Source: Betaproteobacteria bacterium
GTDB lineage: Bacteria > Pseudomonadota > Gammaproteobacteria > Burkholderiales > Usitatibacteraceae
Assembly: GCA_016790765.1 (NCBI GenBank)
Contig: JAEUMZ010000192.1
Span: 1 to 40,293, forward strand
Reading direction: 5' to 3'
DNA: 40,293 nt
Part shown: positions 16,079 to 24,589 of the stretch, piece by piece
Numbering within the stretch: the stretch's first letter is position 1
How the letters are laid out: each line of letters opens with the position of its first letter
Program-made: the position numbers and the translations under genes
The notes under the pieces: model-generated
What the model saw: only the letters and a program-made list of their open reading frames with translations
Told to the model about the DNA's origin: nothing
The model's database searches: none

Positions 16079-17422
16079 TCAATCCCTCAATCGGGTGCGC
16101 CACAAGCTGGTGGCAAATACCAGCGAGACCAGCGATGCCCCGATCCAAAAATGGATGGCCGCGGAGAAGTCGTAGTGCCGCACGCCATTGACCATGGTGA
16201 TGCCATCCTCGATCAGGCGGCCGCTGATCTTCTCCTGGATCGCCGCGCCGATGTAACTGAACACGCCGATGACGCCCATCGCCGCGCCGGCGACGCGCTT
16301 GGGGCAGATGTCCGTGGCGAACAGGCCGCCCAGGGAAGTCACCAAGCCGGTCATGCCGATGCCAAACAGGATCATGCCCAGTACCAACACGGGCGTGCTG
16401 TGCGGCGCGTAGAAAATCAACGCCAGCCCGATCAGTTCGATGATGGCGAACAACAAATTGCACGGTGGGCGCCGCGCATTGAACAACTTGTCCGACGCAA
16501 ATCCGTAGCTGACCGCACCGACGATGCCGGCGACCGTGCTCAGCATCAGGATGGTTCCCGCCGCTGTCAGCGAGTATCCGCGCACTTCCTGGAGGTACAG
16601 CACGCCCCAGCTGTTGATGGCATAGCGCGTGACGTAGATCGATGCGCTGGCCAGCGACAGCACCCAGATGGCGGGAATCTTCAGGATCGACAGCTGGGTA
16701 CGGAACACGCTTTCGGCCGCCGGGCGCGCTTCCGAAGCCCAGCGATCATTGCGCCAGTCCGCCACTGCCGGCAATCCCAGTGTCTGCGGCCGGTCCTCCA
16801 CCAGCCACCAGTACGTGAATGCGACCGCCAGCCCGATCAGCGCCGGTCCGAAGTAGCCGTACTGCCACCCAAATGCGGCGATCAATGCCGTGACCACGAT
16901 GAATGTGAGACCCTCCCCCAGTGAATGCGCGGTACTCCAGATGCCGTAGTACCGGCCGCGCTCGCTGATCGAATACCACTGCGTCATCGCCACCACGCCG
17001 GCAGGTGCGCCAAAGCTCTGGAACCAGCCGTTGAGGCCCCAGAACACCGTTGCCAGGAAGACGGTTGTCGAAAACCCCATCGCCACGTTGCACAGGGCGG
17101 ACAGCAACAGGCCGGCCGCGAGGAAGCGCTTCATGTTGGCATGGTCCGCCAGGAAGCCATTGGTGAGCTTCCCCAGGGCGTACGTGTAGAACAGCGCCGA
17201 GCCGATCACACCCAGTTCAGCTGGCGAGAACACGCCTGCGTCGATCAGCGGCTTTTTCACCATGCCCAGCGTCAGGCGGCACATGTAACTGAAGCCGTAG
17301 CCCAAGGTGATGGCCAGCATGATGCGCAGCCGGTACCGGCGGTACAGTTCGTCGATGCGCGCCTGGCCCACGAGGGCCGGAACATCGGGGCCGGTGGCGA
17401 AAAAGCGGAACAACGCGTTCAT
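16079..17422 (-). CDS. OPA-family MFS transporter (GlpT/UhpT-like organophosphate:phosphate antiporter)
   Basis: The 447-residue protein has about 12 membrane segments. The two arginines that bind phosphate in GlpT and UhpT have clear counterparts: Arg49 in YGFSYMCRLTLG and Arg266 in IYVTRYAINSWGVLYLQEV, matching GlpT Arg45 and Arg269 in position and context. The SDKLFNARR loop and LGKLTNGFLADH are further family marks. These carriers exchange a phosphorylated organic substrate for inorganic phosphate. Placed between iolA and an inositol monophosphatase, it probably imports an inositol monophosphate; hexuronate-type or free-inositol transport is less consistent with the arginines. It is the only recognisable small-molecule transporter in the locus. 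The frame is open far upstream, but ATG 17422, 28 bases after the iolA stop, fits the family length. Confidence 0.9.
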   Translation of the reverse strand: MNALFRFFATGPDVPALVGQARIDELYRRYRLRIMLAITLGYGFSYMCRLTLGMVKKPLIDAGVFSPAELGVIGSALFYTYALGKLTNGFLADHANMKRFLAAGLLLSALCNVAMGFSTTVFLATVFWGLNGWFQSFGAPAGVVAMTQWYSISERGRYYGIWSTAHSLGEGLTFIVVTALIAAFGWQYGYFGPALIGLAVAFTYWWLVEDRPQTLGLPAVADWRNDRWASEARPAAESVFRTQLSILKIPAIWVLSLASASIYVTRYAINSWGVLYLQEVRGYSLTAAGTILMLSTVAGIVGAVSYGFASDKLFNARRPPCNLLFAIIELIGLALIFYAPHSTPVLVLGMILFGIGMTGLVTSLGGLFATDICPKRVAGAAMGVIGVFSYIGAAIQEKISGRLIEDGITMVNGVRHYDFSAAIHFWIGASLVSLVFATSLWRTRLRD

Positions 17423-17450
17423 GGGGTTGGATACCGGGGATTGGAACGCA

Positions 17451-18977
17451 TCATCGCAATGTCGGAATGACAAAGCTCTGGTCCGCGACGGGACCGCCGC
17501 GCGGCCAACGTTGGGTGACGATCTTTGCGCGTGTGAAAAAGCGCACACCATCCATGCCGTACTGGTTGAGATCGCCAAAGCCGGAACGTTTCCAGCCGCC
17601 GAAGCTGTGATAGGCCACCGGCACCGGGATCGGCACATTGATCCCCACCATTCCCACTTCCACCCGGTCGGCGAATTCGCGCGCCGCGTCGCCATCGCGC
17701 GTGAAGATCGCGACCCCGTTGCCGTAGGGGTGCCGCGACGCCAACTGCAGGGCTTCTTCCAGCGATTGGGCGCGCACGATTTGCAGCACCGGTCCGAAAA
17801 TCTCTTCCTGGTAAGTCCTCATCGCCGGCTTCACGTGATCGAACAATGAGGGGCCAAGGAAAAATCCCCGTTCGTGGCCCCGCAACGCAAACCCGCGTCC
17901 ATCCAGCACGAGTTCCGCGCCTTCCTCGACGCCAATCCGGATGTAATTCTCGATTCTCGCCTTGTGTGCAGCGGTGACCACCGGCCCAAAGTGGGCGGCC
18001 GGATCGGTGCTGACACCGACTTTCAACGCCTTGATCGCGTGCACCAACCGTTCCCGCAATTGCACTGCTGTTGCATCCCCGACCGGCACTACCACGGGAA
18101 GTGCCATGCATCGCTCACCCGCCGAGCCAAACGCCGCACCCACGATGTCAGCCACGGCCTGGTCCAGGTCAGCATCCGGCATGACGATGCCGTGGTTCTT
18201 GGCACCCCCCATGGCCTGGACGCGCTTCCCCGTGGCGGCGGCCTGTTGATATACGGATTGCGCGATGTCCGAGGAACCGACAAAGCTGACGGCCTTGATC
18301 AATGGGTGGCGCAACAGGGTTTCGACACAGTCCTTGTCACCATGCACCACATTCATCACCCCGGGCGGCAACCCGGCCTCGATGAGGAGTTCAGCCAGCC
18401 GGTTGGCCGTTGAGGGATCGCGCTCCGACGGCTTCAGGATGAACGCGTTTCCGGCCGCCAGTGCCGGCCCCATCATCCACAACGGAATCATGGCCGGGAA
18501 ATTGAATGGCGTGACCCCCGCAACCACACCCAATGGCTGTCGCATGGAATACACATCGATGCCCGAGCCAGCCCCCTGCGTGTATTCGCCCTTGAGCAGG
18601 TGCGGGATTCCGCAAACAAACTCGATGACTTCGAGGCCGCGCTGGATATCGCCGCGGGCATCGGCATGCACCTTGCCATGCTCGGCGGACAACTGCGCTG
18701 CCAGCGCATCCATGTCCCGCTCGATGTGCTGTTTGAAGGTGAACAGCACGCGCGCGCGGCGCTGTGGATTCAATGCTGCCCAAGCCGGCTGTGCGTCCAC
18801 TGCGCTTTGCACCGCGCGATCGATTTCCGTCGCCGACGCAAGCGCCACCTGCGCTTGGACATTTCCGGTGTTGGGGTCGTACACCTCGGCGCGCCGGGGC
18901 GCTGCAATGCGGAAATCGCGACCGTGGATGAAGTGCTCGACGGTTCGCAGACTTGTGACGGTTTCCGGGGCGTTCAT
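17451..18977 (-). CDS. iolA: CoA-acylating (methyl)malonate-semialdehyde dehydrogenase
   Basis: IolA performs the last step of myo-inositol breakdown, malonate semialdehyde + CoA + NAD+ to acetyl-CoA + CO2 + NADH. The 508-residue protein has the aldehyde dehydrogenase fold, with TPFNFPAMIPLWMMGPALAAGN and LKPSERDPST in the NAD site, GGAKNHGIVMPDAD, and catalytic Cys290 in GSAGERCMALPV. The extended MGGAKNH and GERCMA forms are typical of the CoA-dependent MMSDH group, not ordinary aldehyde dehydrogenases. ATG overlaps the iolB stop as ATGA, so the two are translationally coupled. Base composition looks less GC-rich than in iolB, iolE, iolD and iolC, which hints that this part of the operon has a different history. 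Confidence 0.95.
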   Translation of the reverse strand: MNAPETVTSLRTVEHFIHGRDFRIAAPRRAEVYDPNTGNVQAQVALASATEIDRAVQSAVDAQPAWAALNPQRRARVLFTFKQHIERDMDALAAQLSAEHGKVHADARGDIQRGLEVIEFVCGIPHLLKGEYTQGAGSGIDVYSMRQPLGVVAGVTPFNFPAMIPLWMMGPALAAGNAFILKPSERDPSTANRLAELLIEAGLPPGVMNVVHGDKDCVETLLRHPLIKAVSFVGSSDIAQSVYQQAAATGKRVQAMGGAKNHGIVMPDADLDQAVADIVGAAFGSAGERCMALPVVVPVGDATAVQLRERLVHAIKALKVGVSTDPAAHFGPVVTAAHKARIENYIRIGVEEGAELVLDGRGFALRGHERGFFLGPSLFDHVKPAMRTYQEEIFGPVLQIVRAQSLEEALQLASRHPYGNGVAIFTRDGDAAREFADRVEVGMVGINVPIPVPVAYHSFGGWKRSGFGDLNQYGMDGVRFFTRAKIVTQRWPRGGPVADQSFVIPTLR

Positions 18978-19780
18978 GGCTTGCGCAGCATCCAGTCGTG
19001 GGCCGGGTCGTTGCGGAACACCCATTGGCGCACCGGGCCGGCCATCACGTTGAGGTAGTAGAGGTCGTAGCCGTGCGGCGCGCCCACCGGGTGGTAGCCG
19101 CGCGGCACCATCACCACGTCGCCATCCTGCACGCACAGCGTCTGGTCCAGGCTGCGGTCGTCGGTGTACACGCGCTGGAACGCGAAGCCCTGCACCGGGT
19201 CAAGGCGGTGGTAATAGGTTTCCTCGAGCGCGGTCTCCTCGCCGGCGGTGGCGGTGTCGTGTTTGTGCGGCGGGTAGCTCGACCAGTGGCCGCCGGGCGT
19301 CACCACCTCGACGACCAGCAGGCCGTCGGCGGGCTCGGTCTGCGGCAGGATGTTGCGCACATAGCGGGTGTTGGTGCCGCTGCCGCGCACTTCGCGCGAC
19401 ATGGCGGACTCGTCGATGAGGCGCGCTGCGCGCCCGGGCCGTCCCGGCGCGGTGCACAGCGCGATCTCGGCCGGGCCGTCCGCAACCACGCGCAGGGCCG
19501 CACCGGCCGGCACGTAGGCGGCGCCGGGCGCCGCATCGTCGAACACGCGCGCACGGCCGCCGACGGAGCCCAGCGACCGGCCATCCACGACCACTTCCGC
19601 GCGACCGGCGAGCACCACCACGCAGGTCTCGCGTTGGTCCGCGGCCGCGGCGAGTAAAGCGCCCGCGGCGAGCCGATGAACGCGGAACCCGACATGCTGC
19701 CAACCGGCGCTGGCGGGCGTCACCTCGATCACCGTGCCGTCGGCGTCGGGCGCGTGCGGTCGGACCAGGAGCGAGCCCAT
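18974..19780 (-). CDS. iolB: 5-deoxy-glucuronate isomerase
   Basis: IolB converts 5-deoxy-glucuronate to 2-deoxy-5-keto-gluconate, the fourth step of the pathway. The 268-residue protein is a double cupin, the usual family length. Diagnostic motifs are NILPQTEPADGLLVVEVVTP, then WSSYPPHKHDT with metal-binding histidines, EETALEETYYHRL with the metal-binding glutamate, and GFAFQRVYTDDRSLDQ. The C-terminal segment HPVGAPHGYDLYYLNVMAGP is also strongly conserved. It begins four bases after the iolE stop and its own stop overlaps iolA by four bases, so it is embedded in the operon. Confidence 0.96.
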   Translation of the reverse strand: MGSLLVRPHAPDADGTVIEVTPASAGWQHVGFRVHRLAAGALLAAAADQRETCVVVLAGRAEVVVDGRSLGSVGGRARVFDDAAPGAAYVPAGAALRVVADGPAEIALCTAPGRPGRAARLIDESAMSREVRGSGTNTRYVRNILPQTEPADGLLVVEVVTPGGHWSSYPPHKHDTATAGEETALEETYYHRLDPVQGFAFQRVYTDDRSLDQTLCVQDGDVVMVPRGYHPVGAPHGYDLYYLNVMAGPVRQWVFRNDPAHDWMLRKP

Positions 19781-19784
19781 GGCG

Positions 19785-20684
19785 TCAGGCCACCTTCAGC
19801 AGGCCGGCGTCTTGCGCTGCAGCGCGCAGCGTGTCCAAGCCCAACTGGCCGTAGGTCCTTGGATTCGCGAGCGCCGGGTCCTGCTCGGCCTCGACGATGA
19901 TCCAGCCCGCGTAGCCGATGGTAGACAAGGCCTGCATCACGGCGTCGAAATCGAGGTCGCCGTCGCCCGGCACGGTGAACATCCCGGCCAGCACGCCGTC
20001 GAGGAAACTGCCGCCGTCTGCGAGGAGCTTGCGGTACACCGCGCCGCGCACGTCCTTGCAGTGCACATGGGCGATGCGCTCCGGGCAACGGCGGATCGTG
20101 GCGATCGCGTCGATGCCGCCCAGCGCGGCATGGCCCGTGTCGAGCGTGAGGCCGACGACCGGCCGCGTGTGCGCCAGAAAGGCGTCAAGGTCCTCGGCGC
20201 GTTCGACCGCGGTGCCGAGGTGGTGGTGGTAGGCGAAGCGCAGTCCCTGCGCGTGCACGTGCTCGGCCAGATTCGTGAGGCGCGGTCCGAATTGCGCCCA
20301 ACCGGCGGCGTCGAGCCGCGGCGATCCTGCGATCGGCCGCGAGCGGTCGCCGTGGATGGCGTTGCTGGTCTCGGCGTAGACGAAGACCTCGCAGCGCATC
20401 GCCTTGAGCAGGGCGAGATGCGCCTGCACGGCGGCGATTTCGGAATCGGCGTCGCGCGCGAGCAGGTTGCCGCTGCACCAGCCTCCTACCAGCACCAACC
20501 GGTGTTGGGCGAGGACCGGCGCCAGCACAGCAGGATCGCGCGGGAACACCCCACCCAGCTCGATGCCCTCGAAGCCGATGTCGCGCGCTTCTGAGATCAC
20601 CGTCATGAACGACGTGCCCGCACCCAGCGCGGGCATGTCGTCGTTGATCCAGGCGATCGGACTGACGCCAAAACGAATGCTCAT
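19785..20684 (-). CDS. iolE: Inosose dehydratase (2-keto-myo-inositol dehydratase)
   Basis: IolE removes water from 2-keto-myo-inositol to give 3D-trihydroxycyclohexane-1,2-dione. The 299-residue protein is a TIM barrel of the xylose-isomerase-like superfamily. It shows RFGVSPIAWINDDMP at the N-terminus, GFEGIELGG, the metal-ligand strand YHHHLGTAVE, LTLDTGHAALGG, HVHCKDVR and GWIIVEAEQDP, all standard in IolE. The chosen ATG has AAGGA seven bases upstream, inside the end of iolD, leaving four bases between the genes; the 33 codons upstream in frame belong to iolD sequence read in another frame. Confidence 0.96.
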   Translation of the reverse strand: MSIRFGVSPIAWINDDMPALGAGTSFMTVISEARDIGFEGIELGGVFPRDPAVLAPVLAQHRLVLVGGWCSGNLLARDADSEIAAVQAHLALLKAMRCEVFVYAETSNAIHGDRSRPIAGSPRLDAAGWAQFGPRLTNLAEHVHAQGLRFAYHHHLGTAVERAEDLDAFLAHTRPVVGLTLDTGHAALGGIDAIATIRRCPERIAHVHCKDVRGAVYRKLLADGGSFLDGVLAGMFTVPGDGDLDFDAVMQALSTIGYAGWIIVEAEQDPALANPRTYGQLGLDTLRAAAQDAGLLKVA

Positions 20685-20688
20685 GCTT

Positions 20689-22548
20689 TCATCCTTCCCT
20701 GCGCAGCCGCGCAAGCTGCTGGTCGTATTGCGCGCGCGCGTTGACGACCTCGCCGCGTGTCGAAACCTCAGGCACTGACACATCCCACCACGTCCCGCCC
20801 GCTGCGGTTGAAACAGCGGGATCGGTGTCGATCACGAGGACCTGGGTGCGATCGGCCGCCCGCGCCGCGGCCAGCGCCGCTTCCAGTTCCGCGAGGTCGC
20901 GCACCTTGCGGGCGCCCGCGCCGAGACTGGCCGCGTGCGCCGCGAAGTCGATGTCGGGCAGGGCTTCGTGAACACAATCGGCCAGCAGGTTGTTGAACGG
21001 CGCGCCACCGGTGGCGCGCTGCAGGCGATGGATGCAGCCGAAGCCGCGGTTGTCGAGCACCACGATCACCAGCTTCAGGCCGAGCATCACCGATGTGGCG
21101 ATCTCGGAGTTCATCATCAGGTAGCTGCCGTCGCCCACCATCACCACGACCTCGCGATCGGGCTCCGCCATCTTGACGCCGAGGCTGCCGGCGATTTCGT
21201 AGCCCATGCACGAGTAGCCGTACTCGACGTGGTAGCCGCCGGTGGCGCGGGTGCGCCAGAGCTTGTGCAGTTCGCCGGGCAGCCCGCCGGCGGCGCAGAC
21301 GATGATGGCGTCGGCCGGCACTTGCCGTTCCACCGCACCGATCACCTGCGCATCGCTGGGCAAGGCCCCGTCGCGCACCGCCGGATCGGTCGCCGCGTCG
21401 CGCGCGCGATTCCACTCCGCCTGTTCCGCGACGCGACGCGCGGACCACTCGGGAGGCGCAAGCCAGGACCCGAGGCGCGCATCGAGGGCCTCGAGCGTGG
21501 CCGCGACATCGCCGACCACGGCCAAGGCACCGTGCTTGCCGGCATCGAAGCCCGAGGCGTTGACCTGGACCAGTTGCGTTCGCTCCCCCGCCCCGCCAAA
21601 CAACGCGCGCGAACCGGTGGTGAAATCCTGCAGGCGCGTGCCGAGGCCGACGATGAGGTCGGCCTCGCGTGCCGCCGCGTTGGCGGCCGAAGTACCCGTG
21701 ACGCCGAGGGCCCCGAGGTTGCCTGGGTGGTCCCATGCCAGTGCGCCCTTGCCCGCTTGGGTCTCGGCGACGGGCAGGTCGTGGGCACGGAGGAAACGGT
21801 CGAGCACGGCCTCGGCCCACGCATAGCGCACACCGCCACCGGCAATGAACAACGGGGCGCGCGCGCCGCGCAGCAGGGCCTCGAGGCGGTCGAGTGCTTC
21901 GATGGCCGGCGCGGTCACCGGGAACGACCAGGTGCGCGATTCGAACAGCGCCGCCGGGAAATCGAAGGCCTCGCACTGCGTGTCCTGGCAGAGTGCCAAC
22001 GTGACCGGACCGCAGCGCGCCGGGTCGAACAGCGTGTCCATGGCGGCCGGCAGGGCCTCGACCAGTTGTTCCGGCCGCGTGATCCGTTCAAATCGGCGCG
22101 ACACCGGGCGGAAGCAGTCGTTGGCCGTGATCGTCGCGTCGGCCTCGATTTCGATCTGCTGCAACACCGGGTCGGGTCGCCCGCTGGCGAACACGTCGCC
22201 CGGCAGGAACAGGACCGGCAGGCGATTGACATGCGCGAGCGCGGCGGCGGTCACCATGTTGGTAGCGCCGGGTCCGATCGAGGTGGTGCAGACCATGGCG
22301 CGCCGGCGGCACGATTGCTTGGCAAAGGCGATGGCCGCGTGCGCCATCGCCTGTTCGTTGTGCGCACGCCAGGTCGGCAGCTCGGCGCGCGCCGCATGCA
22401 GGGCTTCGCCCAGGCCGGCGACATTGCCGTGCCCGAAGATGGCCCACACGCCGGCGAAATAGCGCTCGCGGCCGCGCCCGCCGTCGACCCATTGTGCGGC
22501 GAGGTAGCGGACCACGGCCTGCGCCGCGGTGAGCCGAAGCGTGCTCAT
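20689..22548 (-). CDS. iolD: 3D-(3,5/4)-trihydroxycyclohexane-1,2-dione acylhydrolase
   Basis: IolD opens the cyclohexane ring, yielding 5-deoxy-glucuronate. The 619-residue protein is a thiamine-diphosphate enzyme with the three-domain acetolactate-synthase layout. The catalytic glutamate is Glu65 in RAHNEQAMAHAAIAFAK. A central domain carries GGGVRYAWAEAVLDRFL, and the ThDP/Mg motif is VVMVGDGSYLMMNSEIATS, about residues 460-480. The AIFGHGNVAGLGEAL and STSIGPGATNM-like (CTTSIGPGATNM) segments are characteristic of IolD. Its start overlaps the iolC stop as ATGA, so expression is coupled to iolC. Confidence 0.96.
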   Translation of the reverse strand: MSTLRLTAAQAVVRYLAAQWVDGGRGRERYFAGVWAIFGHGNVAGLGEALHAARAELPTWRAHNEQAMAHAAIAFAKQSCRRRAMVCTTSIGPGATNMVTAAALAHVNRLPVLFLPGDVFASGRPDPVLQQIEIEADATITANDCFRPVSRRFERITRPEQLVEALPAAMDTLFDPARCGPVTLALCQDTQCEAFDFPAALFESRTWSFPVTAPAIEALDRLEALLRGARAPLFIAGGGVRYAWAEAVLDRFLRAHDLPVAETQAGKGALAWDHPGNLGALGVTGTSAANAAAREADLIVGLGTRLQDFTTGSRALFGGAGERTQLVQVNASGFDAGKHGALAVVGDVAATLEALDARLGSWLAPPEWSARRVAEQAEWNRARDAATDPAVRDGALPSDAQVIGAVERQVPADAIIVCAAGGLPGELHKLWRTRATGGYHVEYGYSCMGYEIAGSLGVKMAEPDREVVVMVGDGSYLMMNSEIATSVMLGLKLVIVVLDNRGFGCIHRLQRATGGAPFNNLLADCVHEALPDIDFAAHAASLGAGARKVRDLAELEAALAAARAADRTQVLVIDTDPAVSTAAGGTWWDVSVPEVSTRGEVVNARAQYDQQLARLRREG

Positions 22549-24488
22549 TCGGCGGTCGCCACCGCGCCGACGGGTCGCGCGCCGGCGCGCGCGCGACGCC
22601 AGGCCTGCACCAGGGCGGACAGCTTGACGGCCAGCGCCTCGGTGGCGGCCTCATCGTCCATGCGATCGGAAAACCATTCGTGCGCGACCGAATTGAAGAT
22701 GGTGCGCCCGACGGCGAAACCCTTGACGATGTCGAAGGTGGCGGCCACCTCGAACGAGGCCACCAGCTCCTCTTCCGGCGCGGACAGGCCGAGCAGGACC
22801 ACGCCGCGGCAGCACGGGTCGTTGTTCAGGATCGCGGCCTCGATGTTGTGCCAGGCGTGCGGGTCGGTGGCCGGCTCGAGCTTCCACCAGTCGGGGCGGA
22901 TGCCCAGCGAATAGAGCCGCCGGATCGCGCGCGCCACGGTCTGGCTGTCGACCGCGGTACCGGCCGGAAGGATCACCTCGAGCAGCATCTCGTGGCGCGT
23001 CTTGCGGCAGGCGTCGAACAGGCGCAGCAGTTGGCGCTCCTGGCGCTCGCGCAGGTCGGCCGCATCGTCCGGATGGTAGTACACCAGGCACTTGACCACA
23101 TGGTTGAGCGGCCACTCGGTGAGCTCGGTGGCGACGTCGGGCGAGCACTCGAAGGCCAGCGGGCGCGACTTGGGCTCCTCGATGGGGCGGCCGATCCAGT
23201 AGGGATGGTCGGCCGCTTCGGCCAGCGCGTCGAAGCCGTAGCGCCCGTCGAGCAGCACGCCGAAGCGCGGCGCGCCGCGCGCCACGCGGTCCACTGCGTG
23301 CAGCGCCAGGGTCTTGAAGGCCTGGATGCGCGAGGCGTCAGCCCCGAGCTCCTGCACCAGTTCCTCGAACTGGCTGCGGTGGTCCATGGCGAGGATGGTG
23401 AGTTCGTCGTAGTGCCGGTCGCGTGTCGTCGCCCAGTGCACGTGCTCGAGCTCGGCGTCATTTCGCAGCCGGAACATCGGCGCCTTGGTTGCCAGGAACT
23501 GGTCGAGTTCGCGTCCGGTCGGCATCGCGGGGGCGCAGCCGTGCCGCGACACCACGATGGCGCCGCAGGCGTTGGCGCGCGCACAGCACTGCGCCAGCGG
23601 CTCGTCGCGCAGCCAGCCGCGCAGGAAGCCGGCCATGAAGGCGTCGCCGGCGCCCAACACGTTGAAGACCTCGACCGGGAAGCCGCGCGCCATCACGGCC
23701 CCGGCGGCATCGGGCTCGATCGCGCCCGGGTAGGCGTTGCAGCCTTCGGCCCCGCGCTTGGCGACCAGCAGCGCGCCCGTTTTCGCGCGCACCGCGCGCA
23801 GGGCCTCCCACGTGTCGGTGCTGCCGCCTAGGATGTGGAACTCCTCCTCGGTGCCGACGATGAGGTCGCACAGCGCCACGGCCGCCTGCAATTGCGCGGT
23901 CACGGCGGCGGCGGCAACGAAGCGATTTTCGCCCTGGTCGCGGCCGGTCAGCCCCCAGAGCACGGGCCGGTAGTCGATGTCGAACACCACGCGCCGCCCG
24001 GCCGCCTTGGCCGCGCGTGCGGCCTTCATGCTGGCGGCGAACACGCCGGGTTGCGACAGGTGGGTGCCGTTGATGAGGACGGCGCGCGCGGAGGCCACCC
24101 AGGCCTCGTCGACATCGCCCTCGTCGAGCGCCATGTCGGCGCAGTTCTCGCGGTAGAAGATCAGCGGAAAGGTGTCGCGGTCGCGGATGCCGAGCAGCAC
24201 CAGCGCGGTGAGCCGCTCCGGATCGTCGAGCACGCCGCGCACCTCGACGCCCTCGCGCTGCAACTGTTCGCGGATGAAGCGACCCATGTGGTCGGAGCCC
24301 ACCCGGGTCAGGAGCGCCGACGCCAGGCCGAGCCGCGCGGCGCCGATGGCCGTGTTGGTCGGGCTGCCGCCGATGTACTTGGCGAAGCTGCCCATGTCCT
24401 CGAGACGCCCGCCCACCTGCTGCCCGTACAGGTCGACGCCGGCGCGGCCGATCGTGATCAGGTCCAGCGGGGGAGCGGCGTGGGTCAT
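22545..24488 (-). CDS. iolC: 5-dehydro-2-deoxygluconokinase fused to DUF2090 aldolase-like domain
   Basis: This first gene of the operon encodes 647 residues. The N-terminal half (about 1-325) is a PfkB-family kinase, with GRAGVDLYGQQ, KYIGGSPTNTAIGAARLG and the catalytic GAGD in FNVLGAGDAFMAGFLRG. It phosphorylates 2-deoxy-5-keto-gluconate. The C-terminal half (about 340-640) is the DUF2090 domain (HWATTRDRHYDELTILAMDHRSQFEEL onwards). In fused proteobacterial IolC proteins this domain is annotated as the aldolase that splits the product into dihydroxyacetone phosphate and malonate semialdehyde. The fusion explains why no separate iolJ is present. A regulatory region of about 100 bases separates it from the rpiR stop. 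Confidence 0.96.
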   Translation of the reverse strand: MTHAAPPLDLITIGRAGVDLYGQQVGGRLEDMGSFAKYIGGSPTNTAIGAARLGLASALLTRVGSDHMGRFIREQLQREGVEVRGVLDDPERLTALVLLGIRDRDTFPLIFYRENCADMALDEGDVDEAWVASARAVLINGTHLSQPGVFAASMKAARAAKAAGRRVVFDIDYRPVLWGLTGRDQGENRFVAAAAVTAQLQAAVALCDLIVGTEEEFHILGGSTDTWEALRAVRAKTGALLVAKRGAEGCNAYPGAIEPDAAGAVMARGFPVEVFNVLGAGDAFMAGFLRGWLRDEPLAQCCARANACGAIVVSRHGCAPAMPTGRELDQFLATKAPMFRLRNDAELEHVHWATTRDRHYDELTILAMDHRSQFEELVQELGADASRIQAFKTLALHAVDRVARGAPRFGVLLDGRYGFDALAEAADHPYWIGRPIEEPKSRPLAFECSPDVATELTEWPLNHVVKCLVYYHPDDAADLRERQERQLLRLFDACRKTRHEMLLEVILPAGTAVDSQTVARAIRRLYSLGIRPDWWKLEPATDPHAWHNIEAAILNNDPCCRGVVLLGLSAPEEELVASFEVAATFDIVKGFAVGRTIFNSVAHEWFSDRMDDEAATEALAVKLSALVQAWRRARAGARPVGAVATAE

Positions 24489-24528
24489 TGCCGGGCGGGC
24501 GGTGCGAGCGGGTCCATGGGTGGAAAAT

Positions 24529-24542
24529 GTAACATATTTTCC
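24529..24542. promoter_or_regulatory. Candidate IolR operator upstream of iolC
   Basis: GTAA-CATATT-TTCC matches the palindrome GGAA-N6-TTCC at seven of eight fixed positions. It lies 41 bases before the iolC start in an AT-rich island inside otherwise GC-rich DNA. The island (about 24521-24575) also holds an inverted repeat TGTAACA/TGTTACA (24528-24534, 24568-24574) and the palindrome ATTGCAAATGCAAT (24549-24562). A minus-strand TTGCAT followed 17 bases later by AATATG is a weak promoter candidate. Confidence 0.5.
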
Positions 24543-24589
24543 AAATAAATTGCAAATGCAATTTTTGTGTTACAGCCTCCGCGGTCTCC

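Noticed and set aside
22545..24488. Frameshifted fusion of separate iolC and iolJ genes
   Set aside because: Kinase/DUF2090 fusions of this length are the usual form in many Proteobacteria, and both halves keep their motifs.
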